NCBI GenBank assembly: GCA_963675435.1
Contig: OY776216.1
Coordinates: 1,054,001 to 1,118,000 of the forward strand
DNA: 64,000 nt
DNA from: Saccharicrinis sp963675435
GTDB taxonomy: Bacteria; Bacteroidota; Bacteroidia; Bacteroidales; Marinilabiliaceae
Reading direction: 5' to 3'
Below are positions 38,597-47,967 of this stretch, piece by piece; position 1 is the stretch's first letter, and each line of letters starts with the position of its first letter. Made by a program: the position numbers and the translations under genes. Below the pieces are notes generated by a model. It ran no database searches. It saw only the letters and a list, made by a program, of their open reading frames with translations, and had not been told where the DNA came from.

Positions 38597-38640
38597 ATAA
38601 CGTCAGTTCGATTAAAATTTTATGTCGAACTGTGGTTAAT
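38597..38640. repeat. Mini-remnant resembling joined MITE/IS982 ends
   Basis: CAGTTCGATTAAAATT followed by ATGTCGAACTGTGGTTAAT looks like the two ends of the 253-bp element brought together with the middle lost. The ends pair over 7 bp (CAGTTCG with CGAACTG). It lies between two convergent genes, and the stop codon of the next gene is formed at its right edge, as for copy A at 16282. Confidence 0.5.
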
Positions 38641-40057
38641 AATGTGAGATGTCTGTGTGTGTAGATATTTCGGAATTTCCAGTGCCTAAGTCAGTAATAC
38701 TTAAATCGTGTATATTACAGTTTCCGGTTAGTCTGGCAAATGTTTTCAGCTCTTCAGTACTTACCTTTAAAAAGTTTTCTATTCGTTTTGCAGATAGGTC
38801 AACATTGATACGTTTTCTTAGTTCCGGGTCTTGTGTGGCTATTCCCACCGGACAATTTCCGGTGTTACAAATTCTATATTGCTGACATCCTCCGGCTATC
38901 ATTGCTGAAGTGGCAATAGCTACAGCAGTAGCTCCAAGAGCAATGGCTTTTGCAAAATCAGGAGACACTCTAAGTCCGCCAGTTATTACAATGGCAATGT
39001 CTTCTCGATTTTGATGTTCTAAATGTTTTTTTGCTCTGAATAGTGCAAAAAGAGTAGGTATGGAGGTGTTATCCTTAACATATTTTGGGGCAGATCCGGT
39101 TGCTCCACCTCTACCGTCTATGGTTACAAAATCAGGATTGGCATAAATAATCTCGTCCAGGTCTTTTTCAATATTTCCTGCAGCAATTTTAATTCCAATT
39201 GGTTTTCCATTTGATTTATCTCTTAACCAATCTACCTTCTTTTTTAAATCCTCCTTGTTTTTAATATCTTTAAATGAAGATGGGCTGTGAATATCCTTTC
39301 CAACGGGTTTATTTCTTATTTGAGCAATTTCTTCGGTAACTTTATCTCCGGGTAAATGACCACCCATACCAGGCTTAACCGATTGGCCAATTTTAATTTC
39401 TATGGCATCCACTTTTTTGAGATATTCATCTGATACACTATATTCATTAGGTACATACTCAAAAATGTATTTATAAGCGTTGTTTAACTCATCATCTAAA
39501 ATACCACCTTCTCCTGAGCAGATACAAGTTTTTGCTGCAGCACTCCCTTTGGCCATTGCGGTTTTAAACTCTTTAGATATGGCACCAAAGGACATGTGGC
39601 TAATATAAATAGGTGTTTCAAGTATTAATGGACTTTTTGATTTTTGACCAATTATGGTTTGGGTAGAAACTTCATCACCTGGGTTTAGAGGTATTTTATT
39701 AAGTTGAGCTCCTTTAATAATAATATGGTCCCATGAAATAATAGGTATCTTGGTTTTCATTGGTTCAGCGATAGATTCTCCGAACTGTGCCATTTGATGT
39801 ATTTCACTGAGGTGATTTTCGTTAGGATCTGAAGATTTGGACCATTCTTTCAAATATGAACCCATAGAGATTTCTACATCATTAAGGTTTAAATTAGGCT
39901 CACTATCGTTAGTTTCGCCTTCTTCCTTTTGAGCAAACATAGTTTTGTTTATACCACATATTGGGCAATACCAATCTTCCTCAAGTTCATTCCATAACGT
40001 TCCTTCTGTTTCTTCATCGTATTCATATCCACAAGCCTGACATTTGTATATAGCCAT
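38636..40057 (-). CDS. Rubredoxin / FMN-binding glutamate synthase-like protein
   Basis: A 473-residue fusion. Residues 1-43 are a rubredoxin domain (YKCQACGYEYDE and YCPICGI, four Cys ligands for one iron). The rest matches the FMN-binding alpha/beta-barrel domain of glutamate synthases, including GQSVKPGMGGHLPGDKV, TIDGRGGATGSAPKY, GGLRVSPDFAKAIALGA and the iron-sulphur cysteines in CQQYRICNTGNCPVGIATQ. The glutaminase domain is absent, so it is not a complete glutamate synthase; such stand-alone proteins are cytosolic oxidoreductases of uncertain substrate. It is a single gene, convergent with the PUL. Confidence 0.9.
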   Translation of the reverse strand: MAIYKCQACGYEYDEETEGTLWNELEEDWYCPICGINKTMFAQKEEGETNDSEPNLNLNDVEISMGSYLKEWSKSSDPNENHLSEIHQMAQFGESIAEPMKTKIPIISWDHIIIKGAQLNKIPLNPGDEVSTQTIIGQKSKSPLILETPIYISHMSFGAISKEFKTAMAKGSAAAKTCICSGEGGILDDELNNAYKYIFEYVPNEYSVSDEYLKKVDAIEIKIGQSVKPGMGGHLPGDKVTEEIAQIRNKPVGKDIHSPSSFKDIKNKEDLKKKVDWLRDKSNGKPIGIKIAAGNIEKDLDEIIYANPDFVTIDGRGGATGSAPKYVKDNTSIPTLFALFRAKKHLEHQNREDIAIVITGGLRVSPDFAKAIALGATAVAIATSAMIAGGCQQYRICNTGNCPVGIATQDPELRKRINVDLSAKRIENFLKVSTEELKTFARLTGNCNIHDLSITDLGTGNSEISTHTDISHY

Positions 40058-40275
40058 AGATTTTAAGATTTATATGATTATTTAAGACAAAATCAATTTA
40101 CAATATTTGATACATATCTCATAATAGAAAAAGATGAAATGACATGGTAATTTGGTTAACACGAGGGTACGGAGTTATTTTTTTATAAAATACCATTAAG
40201 CAATGTTTTTTAACTATAAAAATAACTTTAACTCAAATCTGAGTAGTATTTGAGAGTGATGGTAATTGCAATTCT

Positions 40276-41012
40276 TTAATTATCGTCACTATCATCTATT
40301 GTAGTTAGCTTTTTACGCAAAAGCTGAAGCGAAGGGTGAAGTTGGGTTTGTATAGTATTTACACTTATTCTTTACTCTTCAGCAACGTCTTTGTATTTGT
40401 ACTCGTCAAAAAAAACGAGTTTAAAAACTCTTCGTGGTTATTGCTAAAGTAGTTCAATGGTTTTTACATTTTTACATAATTATCTATATCCTCAGTATTT
40501 AATAACCCGAGTTCGATATAAAATTATTGGCTCAGACCGCTTATAAATAATGAGTTTCAATGAATATTTGTGAAGTCATAGCGGGCTATGTCAAACAAAT
40601 ATGAAGAAGAAAATGGTTGTTTATATGTGGCTTTCTATTAAAATACTAATCTACTTCGTTAAATTCTTCTACCATAGCTCGCTATGCAAAAAGAATTTGC
40701 CTTGTATATCAGCATTTTAATAAAATCTGAGCTCTTTAATTTTAATCGAACTCGGGTTAATAAGTCAGTCTTAGAGTAATCTTCATTAGTTGACATTCAA
40801 ACTTCTTGTAGCTTATCCTTCGATTTAAGATCATCAAGTGTCATATTCTTTACAGATCTAAAAAGATAATAATCAAGGTTTATTTTAACATTGGTAAAAC
40901 GTTTCTTTTGCCAGAAACTAATTAAGGTCTCCTGTACCATATCTTCAGAAGAGTGTTCGTTTTGAATCATCATATTTGCAAAAAAAAAGTACCAGCGAAA
41001 TTCCTTGGTTTA
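40276..41012 (-). pseudogene. ECF sigma factor pseudogene, split by a MITE
   Basis: Before the insertion (41012 to about 40790) the minus strand encodes KEFRWYFFFANMMIQNEHSS, then EDMVQETLISFWQKK and LDYYLFRSVKNMTLDDLKS, the sigma region 2 of ECF factors. After the insertion (about 40465-40276) it encodes RRVFKLVFFDEYKYKDVAEE, a stop, then RISVNTIQTQLHPSLQLLRK, the region 4 helix-turn-helix. The 253-bp element lies between the two regions, and at least two further stops are present. This family often acts with a FecR-type anti-sigma factor next to susC genes, but none is adjacent here. Confidence 0.75.
40505..40757 (-). repeat. 253-bp palindromic MITE-like element, copy B
   Basis: The same length as copy A (16030-16282) and its reverse complement with few differences. 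Ends are ACCCGAGTTCGAT at 40505 and its complement at 40757. It is flanked by an exact 5-bp direct repeat TAATA (40500-40504 and 40758-40762), consistent with a target duplication. It sits inside the ECF sigma pseudogene. Confidence 0.82.
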
Positions 41013-42045
41013 TATTACAATTGTAATTCTACGTAATGGCGAGTATAAAATTGTATTAAGTGCTGGAACTACAATATGATCACAAGAAATCGTGCAAATC
41101 TGTCAAATAGTAAAGGTTCTGCAGATATTACTTTTCTTGAAAGAGTGAATGTAGCTATTTATGGTGGTGAGAATAATGTTAGAACTCAGGCTCCATCAAT
41201 AGATGCCTTAGAACAAATTAGATTTTAAAGAATGCAAGCATTATGCAACTAATTCGTTTGAGATGCTGCAGGAAACTATACATTTTATTTTTTTGGGGGG
41301 GGAGATATGACTCTCCGGATTTTCTGGAGGGTTTAACTTAAAATTTAGGTTAATAATAAAATAGATAAAAAACAATTACTCCGTTGAGAAACAAATAAAT
41401 TAAAGGTTTAGTTGATTGAGTATGAACAGATCATGGGGAAAACGATCTGTCCTTTTTATTTTAAATAGTCTTTCAATCTACAGGTTACTTTCTTTTATTT
41501 GGATTGATTCATAATTCAGGTTGCAATGATATAGTACTTTAAAACTGGTGTTAAATGTGGAACCTTGTTGAGATATAGATATATTAAGCTATTCAATATG
41601 GGTGCATCTATGACATTAAGAAAATATAGACATATTAAATTCACGTTAAATGCAATTTATATTCATTGAATCATGAGTGAAATGTGACTAATAAGTGAGT
41701 ATGAAGTGAGTTTAATGTGAGTTTGTGATTAATACAAGTCTTTTGTAACTTTATTTAAATTATTTTTTAACATTAGGATATTATACGTTAAAAATAGAAA
41801 GGAACTCTATTTTCAAATGCGTTATAAACAAGTTTTATTTCAATATTATATAGAACGACTTTATTGTTCTGGTATGAAGTACTATCTTAAAAAGTTCTTC
41901 TGATTAAAGAAGAAAATTGGGATCTATTTCTTAAAGACAATCTTATTTCATCCGAAATTTTTCTCTTATATAAGACTTATATGTTTTTGTGCAAAATGAG
42001 GATTAAAGAGAACAAGTAAGGAATGTTATAAAAGCAAAAAAAAAG
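41013..42045. other. Noncoding stretch with relics
   Basis: About 1 kb without a supported gene. A 50-codon frame at 41076-41228 (plus strand; FLERVNVAIYGGENNVRTQA followed by PSIDALEQIRF) reads like the tail of a real protein, but I cannot name it and it has no upstream part. A hairpin ACAGATC...GATCTGT with a T tail (41427-41458) looks like a terminator left without its gene. The rest is AT-rich with no structure I recognise. Confidence 0.5.
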
Positions 42046-42077
42046 CTTGAAATCGTAAGATTTCAAGCTTTTTTTTG
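42046..42077 (-). terminator. Terminator of tRNA-Gln
   Basis: AAAAGCTTGAAAT and ATTTCAAGCTTTT form a 13-bp stem with flanking A and T runs, directly beyond the 3' end of the tRNA on the minus strand. Confidence 0.85.
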
Positions 42078-42078
42078 T

Positions 42079-42150
42079 TGTCCCACCAGGGCTCGAACCT
42101 GGACTCTTCTGAACCAAAATCAGACGTGTTGCCAATTACACCATGGGACA
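42079..42150 (-). tRNA. tRNA-Gln (anticodon TTG)
   Basis: The minus strand gives a 72-nt cloverleaf beginning TGTCCCATGGTGTAATTGGC and ending GGTGGGACA. The anticodon stem TCTGA/TCAGA encloses the loop TTTTGGT with anticodon TTG (codon CAA). The T arm has GGTTCGAGCC. CCA is not encoded. A hairpin terminator follows. Confidence 0.95.
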
Positions 42151-42545
42151 ATCCTCATGTCTTTCTTTTTGAAAGCGATGCAAAAGTAGATCTTTTTTTG
42201 ATTCGTGCAAAATTTTTTTGCAACTTTTTTCGTGAAAATATCCTTGGTTTTATTGGTGTTTATTTTAATGTTAAGATATTCAGTAAAATAAATATTGATT
42301 TTTTTATGCGAATTGAAAAAGATATTATCCTTTTTCTTCTGAAATAAGAAAAGGAGCGCCAACAAGTTTTCTTATACTGAATTTTTTGATACCACGAAGT
42401 TAAAATAGAGTTAAATACAAAACTAACTATGTGCTTTAAAAAAGGGTTTAATAAAAATTACTTATTTTTGGCATCGTGGAAAAAATAGGGGTTACTCAAA
42501 TTTGTATTCAAACCTCATATAAACAGAGAATTATAATATTATATC

Positions 42546-45500
42546 ATGAGAAATAATTATAAACTACTCAATAATGTATTTGGATGGTTGTCATTTTTTA
42601 TCGCTGCGGTAACTTATACAATGACCATTGAACCTACGGCCAGCTTCTGGGACTGTGGAGAATTTATTTCAACCGCATATAAATTATTGGTAGGACACCC
42701 TCCTGGTGCTCCTTTTTTCATGATAATAGGAAGATTCTTTTCTTTATTTGCACCTGATGGTGGATCTGTGGCTGTAATGATTAATATCATGAGTGCCCTT
42801 TCAAGTGCATTTACAATTATGTTCTTATTCTGGACCATTACCCACTTAGCAGCCAAAATATTTATTACAGAAAAAGCCGAGGAGTGGAGATCATGGGCTG
42901 TAATTGGGGCTGGTTTAGTAGGAGCTTTAGCTTATACTTTTTCTGATACTTTCTGGTTTTCTGCTGTTGAAGGTGAGGTTTATGCTATGTCATCGTTGTT
43001 TACAGCGATGGTGTTTTGGGCCATTTTAAAATGGGAAAATGTTGCAGATGAGCCTTATGCTAACCGATGGTTGATATTAATTGCCTACTTAATGGGGCTT
43101 TCAATTGGAGTTCACTTATTAAATTTGTTAGCAATCCCGGCAATTGTGTTGGTGTATTACTTTAAAAAATTTGAAGTAAACAGAAACGGATTAATAGCGG
43201 CATTAGGTATTTCTGCAGTTCTATTGTTAGGAATATTGTACGGAATTATCCCTTACACAGTAAAAATCGCCAGTTGGTTCGAACTTTTATTTGTGAATGA
43301 TTTTGGAATGCCATTTAATACAGGTGTTGCTGTATACTTTTTGTTATTGTTTGCCGGAATTATTTTTGGAATTTGGTACACACATAAACATCAAAAAGTT
43401 ATTTTAAATACAATTATCCTAGGTATTACGGTAATTTTAATTGGTTACTCATCTTTTGCCATGATTGTAATCCGATCTTCGGCAAATCCAACGATGGATC
43501 AGAACTCTCCTGAAGATGTATTCTCGATGATGGGTTACCTGAACCGTGAGCAATATGGCGACAGACCATTGTTTTATGGTGAATACTATAACTCTGAAAT
43601 AGATTTTAAAGCCTCGCAGGAGAAGCAAGGCGATCCAATCAGAATTAAAAAAGATGGAAAATATAAAACAGTTGATCATAAACCAGAATATGTGTTTAAT
43701 GGCAAAACATTAACGATTTTCCCTAGAATGTATAGTCGTGATGGCAGACATATTGAGCAGTATAAAAGCTGGGCAGGGCCATCAAAAGGCAAGGATGTTC
43801 AGGTTGTAGATCAGGAAACTGGTGAAACAAAAACAATAACATTGCCTACTTTTGGTGATAATCTTGCCTTCTTCCTTAGGTATCAGGTAGGCTATATGTA
43901 TTTCAGGTATTTTATGTGGAATTTTGCCGGAAGACAGAATGATATTCAAGGTAATGGCGAGGTAACAAAAGGAAACTGGATTAGTGGTATTCCGTTTATT
44001 GATAATGCACGATTAGGTGATCAATCTAAGTTACCAGATACATATAAAAACAATAAAGGTAGAAACAAATACTATTTCCTTCCTCTTATATTAGGTTTAT
44101 TAGGATTGTTATTTCAATATCAGTCAGGTAAAAAAGGAAAAGAAGGTTTCTGGATTGTGATGTTGTTATTTTTCTTAACAGGTTTGGCTATTGTATTATA
44201 TCTAAATCAAACTCCACTTCAGCCGCGTGAGCGTGATTATGCATATGCTGGTTCGTTTTATGCATTTGCAATTTGGATTGGATTAGGTGTACTAGCCATT
44301 GTTGATACGCTTAATAAATTTATGTCTGGTAAAGGAGCTGCTGTTGTGGCAACTGTTTTATGTTTGCTATGTGTTCCTGTATTAATGGCATCTCAAACCT
44401 GGGATGATCATGACAGATCACATCGTAAAGTGGCCAGGGATTTGGCTTTTAATTATCTGGATACCTGTGATAAAGATGCTATTATATTTACCAATGGCGA
44501 TAATGATACTTTCCCTCTTTGGTATGCTCAGGAGGTAGAAGGTTATAGATTAGATGTGAGGGTATGTAACTTAAGTTATTTACAAACAGATTGGTATATT
44601 GACCAAATGAAGCGTAAGGCTTATGATTCAGATCCGTTACCATTCTCATTGGAACATGATCAATATGTAACAGGTACCAGAGATGTTGCTCATGTTGTAG
44701 AACTTATTGATGACAGGGTTGATTTAAAGGAAGCAATTAACTTCTTGGCAAGTGATAACCCAAAAACAAAACAGATTCCTGGTTATAAGGGAACATTTGA
44801 ATTCTTACCTGCAAAGCATTTTAAAGTACCTGTTGATAGTTTACAAATGATTCAAACAGGTGTTGTAAGTAAAGATGCAGCAGATTTAATTGTACCTCAG
44901 TTGAATATTGATATCAATAAACCTAGGGTTTTGAAAAATGAAATCATGATACTGGATTTATTAGCCAATAATGATTGGAAGCGTCCAATTTATTTTGCAG
45001 TAACTGTAGGACGTGATAATTACGCTAGTCTTGAGGATTATTTCCAATTAGAAGGTTTTGCTTATAAAGTGGTTCCAATCAGAACTAAGAATAGTGATGG
45101 TAACATCGGTAGAGTGGATACTGAAAAAATGTATGATAAGTTCATGCATAAGTTCCGTTGGGGTGGATTTGATGATCCTAGAGTATATTTAGATGAGAAT
45201 CATCAGCGAATGGCAATGAATATTCGAAACAATATGTCTCGTTTGGCTACTTCGCTTATTGATGAAGGAAAAATAGATAAAGCTGTTGATGTTTTAGATA
45301 TGGCTTTAACTAAGCTTCCTGTTGATAAAGTTCCACATAATTATTTCTCAATATTCCTTGCTGAAGGTTATTATAAAGCGGATCAAAGAGCTAAGGCCGA
45401 AGAGATTTTAAAAGATTTTGGAGCGCAAACCTTACAGGAAATGAAATTTTATTCCTCTCTGGATGCCTCAAAATTAAATACGGTAAGTGGTGATGCTAAT

Positions 45501-45899
45501 AATAGTTATTTGCTATATGGCGAAATCGTTAAAATGGCCTCACAATACAGTAGTGAAAAATTAAGAGAAGACTTAAATGCTAAATTAACAGAGCTTCCAA
45601 TTGGAACTTTACCTGAGAATATTTTGAGTATCTTCTTGGCAGAAGGTTATTATATCAAAGGTGATAATCAGGTTGCTGACCAGATTATTGAGGGAATGTA
45701 TAAATCGGCAAGCCAAATCATCGCATATTATAATCAAATTCCTGCTAAACAAAGAGGTGATTTTGATTATCAATATCGTCAGGGCTTAATTTATATGATG
45801 GAGATTCAAAAGATATTAGATAAATATGATAGAGATGAATTATCTGCAAAACTAAACGGAGATGCTACTGGTGCAGAAATGAAGTTTTTATCGAAGTAA
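42546..45899 (+). CDS. DUF2723 (GT117-type) membrane glycosyltransferase-like protein with TPR tail
   Basis: A 1,117-residue polytopic membrane protein. The amino terminus carries the DUF2723 signature EPTASFWDCGEFISTAYKL and GHPPGAPFF, followed by about a dozen membrane helices to residue ~620, with LQPRERDYAYAGSFYAFAI between them. The remaining about 480 residues are soluble, starting with IIFTNGDNDTFPLWYAQEVE and ending in TPR-like helical repeats. DUF2723 proteins are classed as glycosyltransferase family GT117 and are thought to attach mannose to exported proteins in Bacteroidota. A TATTTTTG at 42463-42470 could be its -7 promoter element. It heads a rightward gene group. Confidence 0.88.
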   Translation: MRNNYKLLNNVFGWLSFFIAAVTYTMTIEPTASFWDCGEFISTAYKLLVGHPPGAPFFMIIGRFFSLFAPDGGSVAVMINIMSALSSAFTIMFLFWTITHLAAKIFITEKAEEWRSWAVIGAGLVGALAYTFSDTFWFSAVEGEVYAMSSLFTAMVFWAILKWENVADEPYANRWLILIAYLMGLSIGVHLLNLLAIPAIVLVYYFKKFEVNRNGLIAALGISAVLLLGILYGIIPYTVKIASWFELLFVNDFGMPFNTGVAVYFLLLFAGIIFGIWYTHKHQKVILNTIILGITVILIGYSSFAMIVIRSSANPTMDQNSPEDVFSMMGYLNREQYGDRPLFYGEYYNSEIDFKASQEKQGDPIRIKKDGKYKTVDHKPEYVFNGKTLTIFPRMYSRDGRHIEQYKSWAGPSKGKDVQVVDQETGETKTITLPTFGDNLAFFLRYQVGYMYFRYFMWNFAGRQNDIQGNGEVTKGNWISGIPFIDNARLGDQSKLPDTYKNNKGRNKYYFLPLILGLLGLLFQYQSGKKGKEGFWIVMLLFFLTGLAIVLYLNQTPLQPRERDYAYAGSFYAFAIWIGLGVLAIVDTLNKFMSGKGAAVVATVLCLLCVPVLMASQTWDDHDRSHRKVARDLAFNYLDTCDKDAIIFTNGDNDTFPLWYAQEVEGYRLDVRVCNLSYLQTDWYIDQMKRKAYDSDPLPFSLEHDQYVTGTRDVAHVVELIDDRVDLKEAINFLASDNPKTKQIPGYKGTFEFLPAKHFKVPVDSLQMIQTGVVSKDAADLIVPQLNIDINKPRVLKNEIMILDLLANNDWKRPIYFAVTVGRDNYASLEDYFQLEGFAYKVVPIRTKNSDGNIGRVDTEKMYDKFMHKFRWGGFDDPRVYLDENHQRMAMNIRNNMSRLATSLIDEGKIDKAVDVLDMALTKLPVDKVPHNYFSIFLAEGYYKADQRAKAEEILKDFGAQTLQEMKFYSSLDASKLNTVSGDANNSYLLYGEIVKMASQYSSEKLREDLNAKLTELPIGTLPENILSIFLAEGYYIKGDNQVADQIIEGMYKSASQIIAYYNQIPAKQRGDFDYQYRQGLIYMMEIQKILDKYDRDELSAKLNGDATGAEMKFLSK

Positions 45900-45957
45900 G
45901 ATTTTAGAAACAATAAATGGAATGCTGGTTGAATTTTAACGAGTTGGAGAAATAATT

Positions 45958-46575
45958 ATGGGACTAATGATACAACCATCGTTCCTTTTATCTGGTATTT
46001 TCAAAGGCGCAACATGGTCTGAAAAAACGGATAAAAATGAAGTGTTTGTTACCTTTGATGATGGGCCAATACCTGAGGTTACACCTTGGGTATTAGATGA
46101 GGCTGATAAATGGAATGCCAAGCTTACATTTTTTTGTGTGGGAGAGAATGTGTTTAAGCATCCGGATGTTTATGAGGAAGTGTTAAGAAGAGGACACGCT
46201 GTTGGTAATCATACCTACAATCATATTAAAGCCTGGTCGTATAATAAAAAGGATTATTTTGATAATATAGAAAAGGCATCACAGTTTATTGACTCAAAGT
46301 TATTCAGACCCCCACATGGCATGTTATATCCATCATACATTAAACTTTTAAAAGAAAAGTTTGACAAAGTAATTATGTGGAATGTACTGAGTCGTGATTA
46401 TAACAGAAAATTAAGCGGAAAAGCCGTGTTTAAAAATGTTGAAGGTTATGTTAAACCCGGTTCTATAATTGTGTTTCATGATTCGTTAAAAGCCGAAAAA
46501 AACATGAAGTATGCCTTCCCAAAAACACTGGAGTTGATAAATAAGAAAGGTTATATTACAAGTACTATAAAATAA
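45958..46575 (+). CDS. Polysaccharide deacetylase family protein (NodB homology)
   Basis: A 205-residue carbohydrate esterase family 4-type protein. It has the metal and catalytic motifs TFDDGP (32-37, catalytic Asp34 and metal Asp35), HTYNH (His85 and His89), and RPPHG, then WNVLSRDY and a final IVFHDS. There is no signal peptide, so it may be cytosolic or anchored by its hydrophobic start MGLMIQPSFLLSGIF. It probably removes N-acetyl groups from a cell-envelope sugar; the substrate cannot be told. It lies 58 bp after the GT117 gene. Confidence 0.88.
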   Translation: MGLMIQPSFLLSGIFKGATWSEKTDKNEVFVTFDDGPIPEVTPWVLDEADKWNAKLTFFCVGENVFKHPDVYEEVLRRGHAVGNHTYNHIKAWSYNKKDYFDNIEKASQFIDSKLFRPPHGMLYPSYIKLLKEKFDKVIMWNVLSRDYNRKLSGKAVFKNVEGYVKPGSIIVFHDSLKAEKNMKYAFPKTLELINKKGYITSTIK

Positions 46576-46698
46576 ATTAATAGATATTGACCTTATTTGA
46601 TGGTTAATTAAACGGAAGACTTTAAATTTGAGGATTTAAAATGCAGTTAATTAATCAATATAGTCAGAAATCTTATTCGCTAATTTAATAGCAAACGT

Positions 46699-47967
46699 AT
46701 GAAGGTATTATTATTGGGGTCTGGTGGTAGAGAACATGCCATGGCCTGGAAATTGAGACAAAGTCCAAAACTTACCGAACTAATCATTGCTCCCGGAAAT
46801 GCTGGAACAGCAGAATTGGGTACAAATGTAGATATTAATCCAAACGATTTTGAGGCAGTAAAGAAAGTGGCACTCGAATATCAAATAGATATGTTGGTTG
46901 TAGGACCTGAAGAGCCATTAGTACGAGGTGTTAAAGATTTCTTTTTAAATGATCCTGAATTAGCAAGTATTCCAGTAATTGGTCCAGGTAAAAGAGGCGC
47001 TAAATTAGAAGGGAGTAAAGAGTTTGCTAAAGAATTTATGGCTACTTATGGAATTCCTACTGCGAAATATAAGACTGTAACTCCTGAAACACTTCAGGAA
47101 GGTTTATCATTTCTTGATGAAATGAAATCTCCATACGTTTTAAAAGCTGACGGATTAGCTGCCGGAAAAGGTGTTTTAATTATAGATGACTTATTGCAGG
47201 CAAAAACTGAATTGAGTACCATGTTGGATGGTAAGTTTGGTGATGCCAGTAAAAAAGTTGTAATTGAAGAGTTTTTAAGTGGTATTGAATTGTCAGTATT
47301 TGTATTGACAGACGGTTCTGCTTATGTGGTATTCCCTGAAGCCAAAGACTATAAAAGAATTGGTGAAGGAGATACAGGATTGAACACAGGAGGAATGGGA
47401 GCTGTTAGTCCGGTTCCATTTGCCGATGATGAATTTATGAAGAAAGTTCATAAAAGGATTATTTTCCCAACCGTTCAAGGATTACAATCAGAAGAGATTC
47501 CATATAAAGGGTTTATATTCATTGGATTAATTAAAGTGGGTGATGAGCCTTACGTAATTGAGTACAATGTACGAATGGGCGACCCAGAAACTGAAGTGGT
47601 TATGCCTCGTATTAAAAGTGACTTGTTAACGCTTTTTGAAGCTACAGCATCAAAAACATTAAAAGAACACGTTATTGAAATCGAAGAACAAGCGGTTACA
47701 ACTGTTATGATGGTTGCTGGAGGATATCCTGGTGATTATGAAAAAGGTAAAGAAATGACAGGTTTTGACAAAGTAACTGATGGTATTGCTTTTCATGCTG
47801 GTACAAAATTACAAGATGGTAAGGTTGTTACAAACGGAGGTCGTGTTATTGCTTTAAGTTCATACGGAAATTCTTTTAAAGAAGCGCTTGAAAAATCGTA
47901 TAAAAACACAGAGGTAATTAATTTTGAAGATAAGTATTTCAGAAAAGATATTGGATTTGATTTATGA
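46699..47967 (+). CDS. purD: Phosphoribosylamine--glycine ligase
   Basis: A 422-residue GAR synthetase, the second step of purine biosynthesis: ATP, glycine and phosphoribosylamine give glycinamide ribonucleotide. The start is supported by MKVLLLGSGGREHAMAWKLR, the nucleotide-binding beginning of PurD. ATP-grasp motifs follow: VLKADGLAAGKGVLI, VVIEEFLSGIELSVFVLTDG and GLNTGGMGAVSPVP, then EYNVRMGDPETEVVMPR. The C-terminal domain is complete. It overlaps the next gene by 4 bp (ATGA), so they are translationally coupled. Confidence 0.97.
   Translation: MKVLLLGSGGREHAMAWKLRQSPKLTELIIAPGNAGTAELGTNVDINPNDFEAVKKVALEYQIDMLVVGPEEPLVRGVKDFFLNDPELASIPVIGPGKRGAKLEGSKEFAKEFMATYGIPTAKYKTVTPETLQEGLSFLDEMKSPYVLKADGLAAGKGVLIIDDLLQAKTELSTMLDGKFGDASKKVVIEEFLSGIELSVFVLTDGSAYVVFPEAKDYKRIGEGDTGLNTGGMGAVSPVPFADDEFMKKVHKRIIFPTVQGLQSEEIPYKGFIFIGLIKVGDEPYVIEYNVRMGDPETEVVMPRIKSDLLTLFEATASKTLKEHVIEIEEQAVTTVMMVAGGYPGDYEKGKEMTGFDKVTDGIAFHAGTKLQDGKVVTNGGRVIALSSYGNSFKEALEKSYKNTEVINFEDKYFRKDIGFDL

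Noticed and set aside
42079..42347. Frames of 80-90 residues on both strands around tRNA-Gln
   Set aside because: They run through the tRNA gene and low-complexity AT-rich DNA.
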